The notes under the pieces are model-generated. The model was not told the origin of the DNA. It saw only the letters and a list, made by a program, of their open reading frames with translations, and did not search any database. A DNA stretch of 64,000 nt from Nisaea sp. (GTDB lineage Bacteria; Pseudomonadota; Alphaproteobacteria; Thalassobaculales; Thalassobaculaceae), in the NCBI RefSeq assembly GCF_017640745.1, contig NZ_JAEPQA010000020.1, positions 1-64,000 on the forward strand, in the 5' to 3' direction. A program made the position numbers and the translations under genes. Positions within the stretch are counted from its first letter, which is position 1; each line of letters opens with the position of its first letter. This document shows positions 62,256 through 64,000 of this stretch, one piece after another.

Positions 62256-62608
62256 TTGTCCGACGCTCCCGCTTTCGCGTTCTTCTGCGCCGCGCTCTCG
62301 CGCCGCCAGTTGGTCTCGTAGGCCTTGATGCCTTGAGGGCTCTTCGGCAGCTCGCCCATCGGATAGATCTCGATGATCTCGTCCGTGGCGGTGTTGCGCA
62401 CCACGTTGAACCAGCGCCGGCAGCCGGCGCTGTGCGACCAGCGCTCGGTGAAGGGGCCCTTGGGGTTCTGTTTCAGGAACAGGTACTCCGCCCATTCCGC
62501 GTCGGAGAGCTCGGAGGCCTTCACCGGGCGCGCGATATGCGCCTCGCCGCCATAGTGGAACTCGTTGTCGTCCCGCGGACCGCACCAGGGACAGGGAATC
62601 TGCAGCAT
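62252..62608 (-). CDS. soxD: Sarcosine oxidase subunit delta
   Basis: Small zinc-binding subunit, 118 residues. Zinc ligands lie in IPCPWCGPRDDNEFHYGGEA (Cys, Cys and His) and HSAGCRRWFNVVRN (Cys). It starts at ATG 62608 behind GGGAGAGACAAG; a much longer upstream reading overlaps soxB and is a shadow. It is coupled to soxA by an ATGA overlap, in the standard order B-D-A-G. Confidence 0.94.
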   Translation of the reverse strand: MLQIPCPWCGPRDDNEFHYGGEAHIARPVKASELSDAEWAEYLFLKQNPKGPFTERWSHSAGCRRWFNVVRNTATDEIIEIYPMGELPKSPQGIKAYETNWRRESAAQKNAKAGASDK

Positions 62609-62619
62609 CTTGTCTCTCC

Positions 62620-63912
62620 CTAGTGCGCGACGCCCGCGGCGCCGTGTTCGTCGATCAGGTAGCCGGTCTCGAAGCGGTTCAGGCTGAAGGGCGCAGAGAT
62701 CCTGTTGGGTTCGTCCTTGGCGATCAGCTCGGCGAAGACATGGCCCGAGCCCGGCGTCGCCTTGAAGCCGCCGGTGCCCCAGCCGCAGTTGAAATAGAGC
62801 CCGTCGAGCGGAGTCTTGGAGATGATCGGCGAGGCGTCCGGGCAGGTATCGACGATGCCGCCCCAGGTCCGGAGCACGCGGAGGCGCGAGACGATCGGGT
62901 AGAGCTCGACCGCGGCCGCCAGCAGGCCCTCGACCGTCGGCAGGCTGCCGCGCTGGCTGTAGGAATTGTAGCTGTCGACGCCCGCACCCATCACCAGCTC
63001 GCCCTTGTCGGACTGGCTGATATACATGTGCACCGCGTTCGACATGATGACCGTGTCGAGGCAGGGCTTGATCGGCTCGGAGACCAGCGCCTGCAGCGGG
63101 CGGGAGTCGATCGGCAGGTGCAGCCCGGCCATCTCCGCGACGACGCCGGAATGACCGGCGGTGACGCAGCCGACCTTCTTCGCCCGGATCGTGCCGCGGC
63201 TTGTCTCGATCCCGGTGACCTTGCCGCCTTCGCGCAGGATGCCGGTGACCTCGCAATTCTGGATGATGTCGACGCCGAGATCGTCGGCGGCGCGGGCGTA
63301 GCCCCAGGCCACGGCGTCGTGCCGCGCGGTGCCGCCGCGTTTCTGGATGAAGCCACCCATGACCGGATAGCGCAGCGTCGGCGCGGTGTCGATGATCGGC
63401 ACCAGCTTCTTGATCTGCGCCGGAGTCATGACTTCGCTGTCGATGCCGTTGAGGCGGATCGCTTCGACCCGGCGGCGCATCTCCTTCAGTTCATGTTCGG
63501 AATGGGCGAGAGTCAGCACGCCGCGCTGGGAGAACATGACGTTGAAGTTCAGTTCCTGGGAGAGGCCTTCCCAGAGCTTAAGCGAGTGTTCGTAGATGCC
63601 CGCGCTCTCGTCCCAGAGATAGTTGGAGCGGATGATGGTCGTGTTCCGGCCGGTATTTCCGCCGCCGATCCAGCCTTTCTCGACCACGGCGACATTGCGG
63701 ATGCCGTGCACCGAGGCGAGATAGTAGGCGGTCGCGAGTCCGTGGCCGCCGCCGCCCACGATGATCACGTCATATTCCGGCTTCGGCTCCGGCGAGCGCC
63801 ACGCCTTCTGCCAGTTCTCGTGATAGCTGAGCGCGTTGCGCGCCAGAGCGAAGATCGAATAGCGGGAGGACCCGCCCTTCAGTGCCCGCATGCCGCTCGC
63901 GGAACCCTTCAT
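62620..63912 (-). CDS. soxB: Sarcosine oxidase subunit beta
   Basis: Catalytic flavin subunit, 430 residues. FAD-binding motif [20 protein letters not shown], then [21 protein letters not shown]198 in [19 protein letters not shown] is a likely covalent FMN attachment histidine by alignment in memory, not verified. C-terminal [20 protein letters not shown] is typical. ATG 63912 is preceded by AAGG; a start at 63891 is possible. First gene of the sox operon; its promoter lies in or beyond 63913-64000. Confidence 0.95.
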   Translation of the reverse strand: MKGSASGMRALKGGSSRYSIFALARNALSYHENWQKAWRSPEPKPEYDVIIVGGGGHGLATAYYLASVHGIRNVAVVEKGWIGGGNTGRNTTIIRSNYLWDESAGIYEHSLKLWEGLSQELNFNVMFSQRGVLTLAHSEHELKEMRRRVEAIRLNGIDSEVMTPAQIKKLVPIIDTAPTLRYPVMGGFIQKRGGTARHDAVAWGYARAADDLGVDIIQNCEVTGILREGGKVTGIETSRGTIRAKKVGCVTAGHSGVVAEMAGLHLPIDSRPLQALVSEPIKPCLDTVIMSNAVHMYISQSDKGELVMGAGVDSYNSYSQRGSLPTVEGLLAAAVELYPIVSRLRVLRTWGGIVDTCPDASPIISKTPLDGLYFNCGWGTGGFKATPGSGHVFAELIAKDEPNRISAPFSLNRFETGYLIDEHGAAGVAH

Positions 63913-64000
63913 CGCCTTATGCCCCCGTCAGGACCCTGAAACGTCAGAATGATCGGGACCGTAGTCGGAGCTGTCCAGCCCCTGTTGTTCGGGCGCGACC
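63913..64000. other. 5' region of the sox operon (window edge)
   Basis: Non-coding 88 bp upstream of soxB, cut by the window end. No convincing -35/-10 pair on the minus strand and no clear palindrome were seen in this fragment; upstream control sites are probably beyond the edge. Confidence 0.4.

Noticed and set aside
59139-62321. Plus-strand frame (1060 codons) opposite soxA
   Set aside because: Antisense to a strongly supported soxA; no motif.
1-64000. tRNA, rRNA, insertion sequences, prophage or integration sites
   Set aside because: No cloverleaf-like sequence, transposase, integrase or terminal inverted repeat was found in the gaps; the segment looks like stable core chromosome with a few accessory genes.

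Overview
The window is a high-GC, gene-dense chromosomal segment of an alphaproteobacterium. The alpha operon (secY-adk-rpsM-rpsK-rpoA-rplQ), the rluC/HAD/ATP12/pccB cluster, the DUF1194 proteins, heterotetrameric sarcosine oxidase and the PAS-type hypotheticals together suggest a Rhodospirillales-like, probably free-living (perhaps marine) bacterium. The genus cannot be fixed from this sequence alone. I see no insertion sequence, prophage, CRISPR array, rRNA or tRNA.

Layout. 1-3.9 kb: 3' end of secY, adk, then a sigma70-type promoter with a hairpin-rich leader before rpsM-rpsK-rpoA-rplQ, closed by a strong terminator. 3.9-17.6 kb: a TPR-like hypothetical on the minus strand, then a long plus-strand run: Do-type protease, rarA, a DUF429-like protein, crcB, rluC-type synthase, HAD phosphatase, AsmA-like protein, ATP12 chaperone, pccB and a histone-deacetylase-like amidohydrolase. 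17.6-25 kb: two tandem DUF1194 secreted proteins, thpR, an aldo/keto reductase, and the classic divergent arylesterase / YbbA-YbbP-type ABC exporter. 25-26.8 kb: a small cassette of two secreted small proteins (one PepSY), a cytochrome b561 and a membrane-anchored LuxR regulator. 26.8-32 kb: a YbaK deacylase and the glycine cleavage operon gcvT-gcvH-gcvP (minus strand) behind a tandem glycine riboswitch. 32-36.7 kb: lipoprotein, ispH, thrB, rnhA, an MFS transporter and a SRPBCC protein. 36.9-41.7 kb: dimethylglycine-dehydrogenase-like flavoenzyme, methyltransferase, and a TetR regulator divergent from an NmrA-like protein. 41.8-44.8 kb: a large DUF4347/RTX repeat protein. 45-48.8 kb: a split UxaA-type dehydratase with an RraA-family protein, then a type III polyketide synthase with an isoprenylcysteine-methyltransferase-like partner. 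48.9-51.5 kb: unknown GNAT-like protein, two PAS-type proteins and a secreted hypothetical. 51.9-58.6 kb: MttB-family methyltransferase, D-threonine-aldolase-like enzyme, Kv-like channel with a C-terminal zinc ribbon, HxlR regulator divergent from a nitronate monooxygenase, a GST and a phosphoesterase. 58.6-63.9 kb: soxB-soxD-soxA-soxG on the minus strand.

Functional theme. Several separate loci converge on methylated glycine and one-carbon metabolism: an MttB-type methyltransferase, a dimethylglycine-dehydrogenase-like enzyme, sarcosine oxidase, a D-threonine-aldolase-like enzyme and the riboswitch-controlled glycine cleavage system. Together they could take a glycine-betaine-type osmolyte through dimethylglycine and sarcosine to glycine and methylene-tetrahydrofolate. 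That chain is inferred from gene families. The least understood parts are the b561/PepSY/LuxR cassette, the polyketide synthase neighbourhood, the 216-bp convergent overlap at 49.5 kb and several unassigned palindromes in regulatory gaps.
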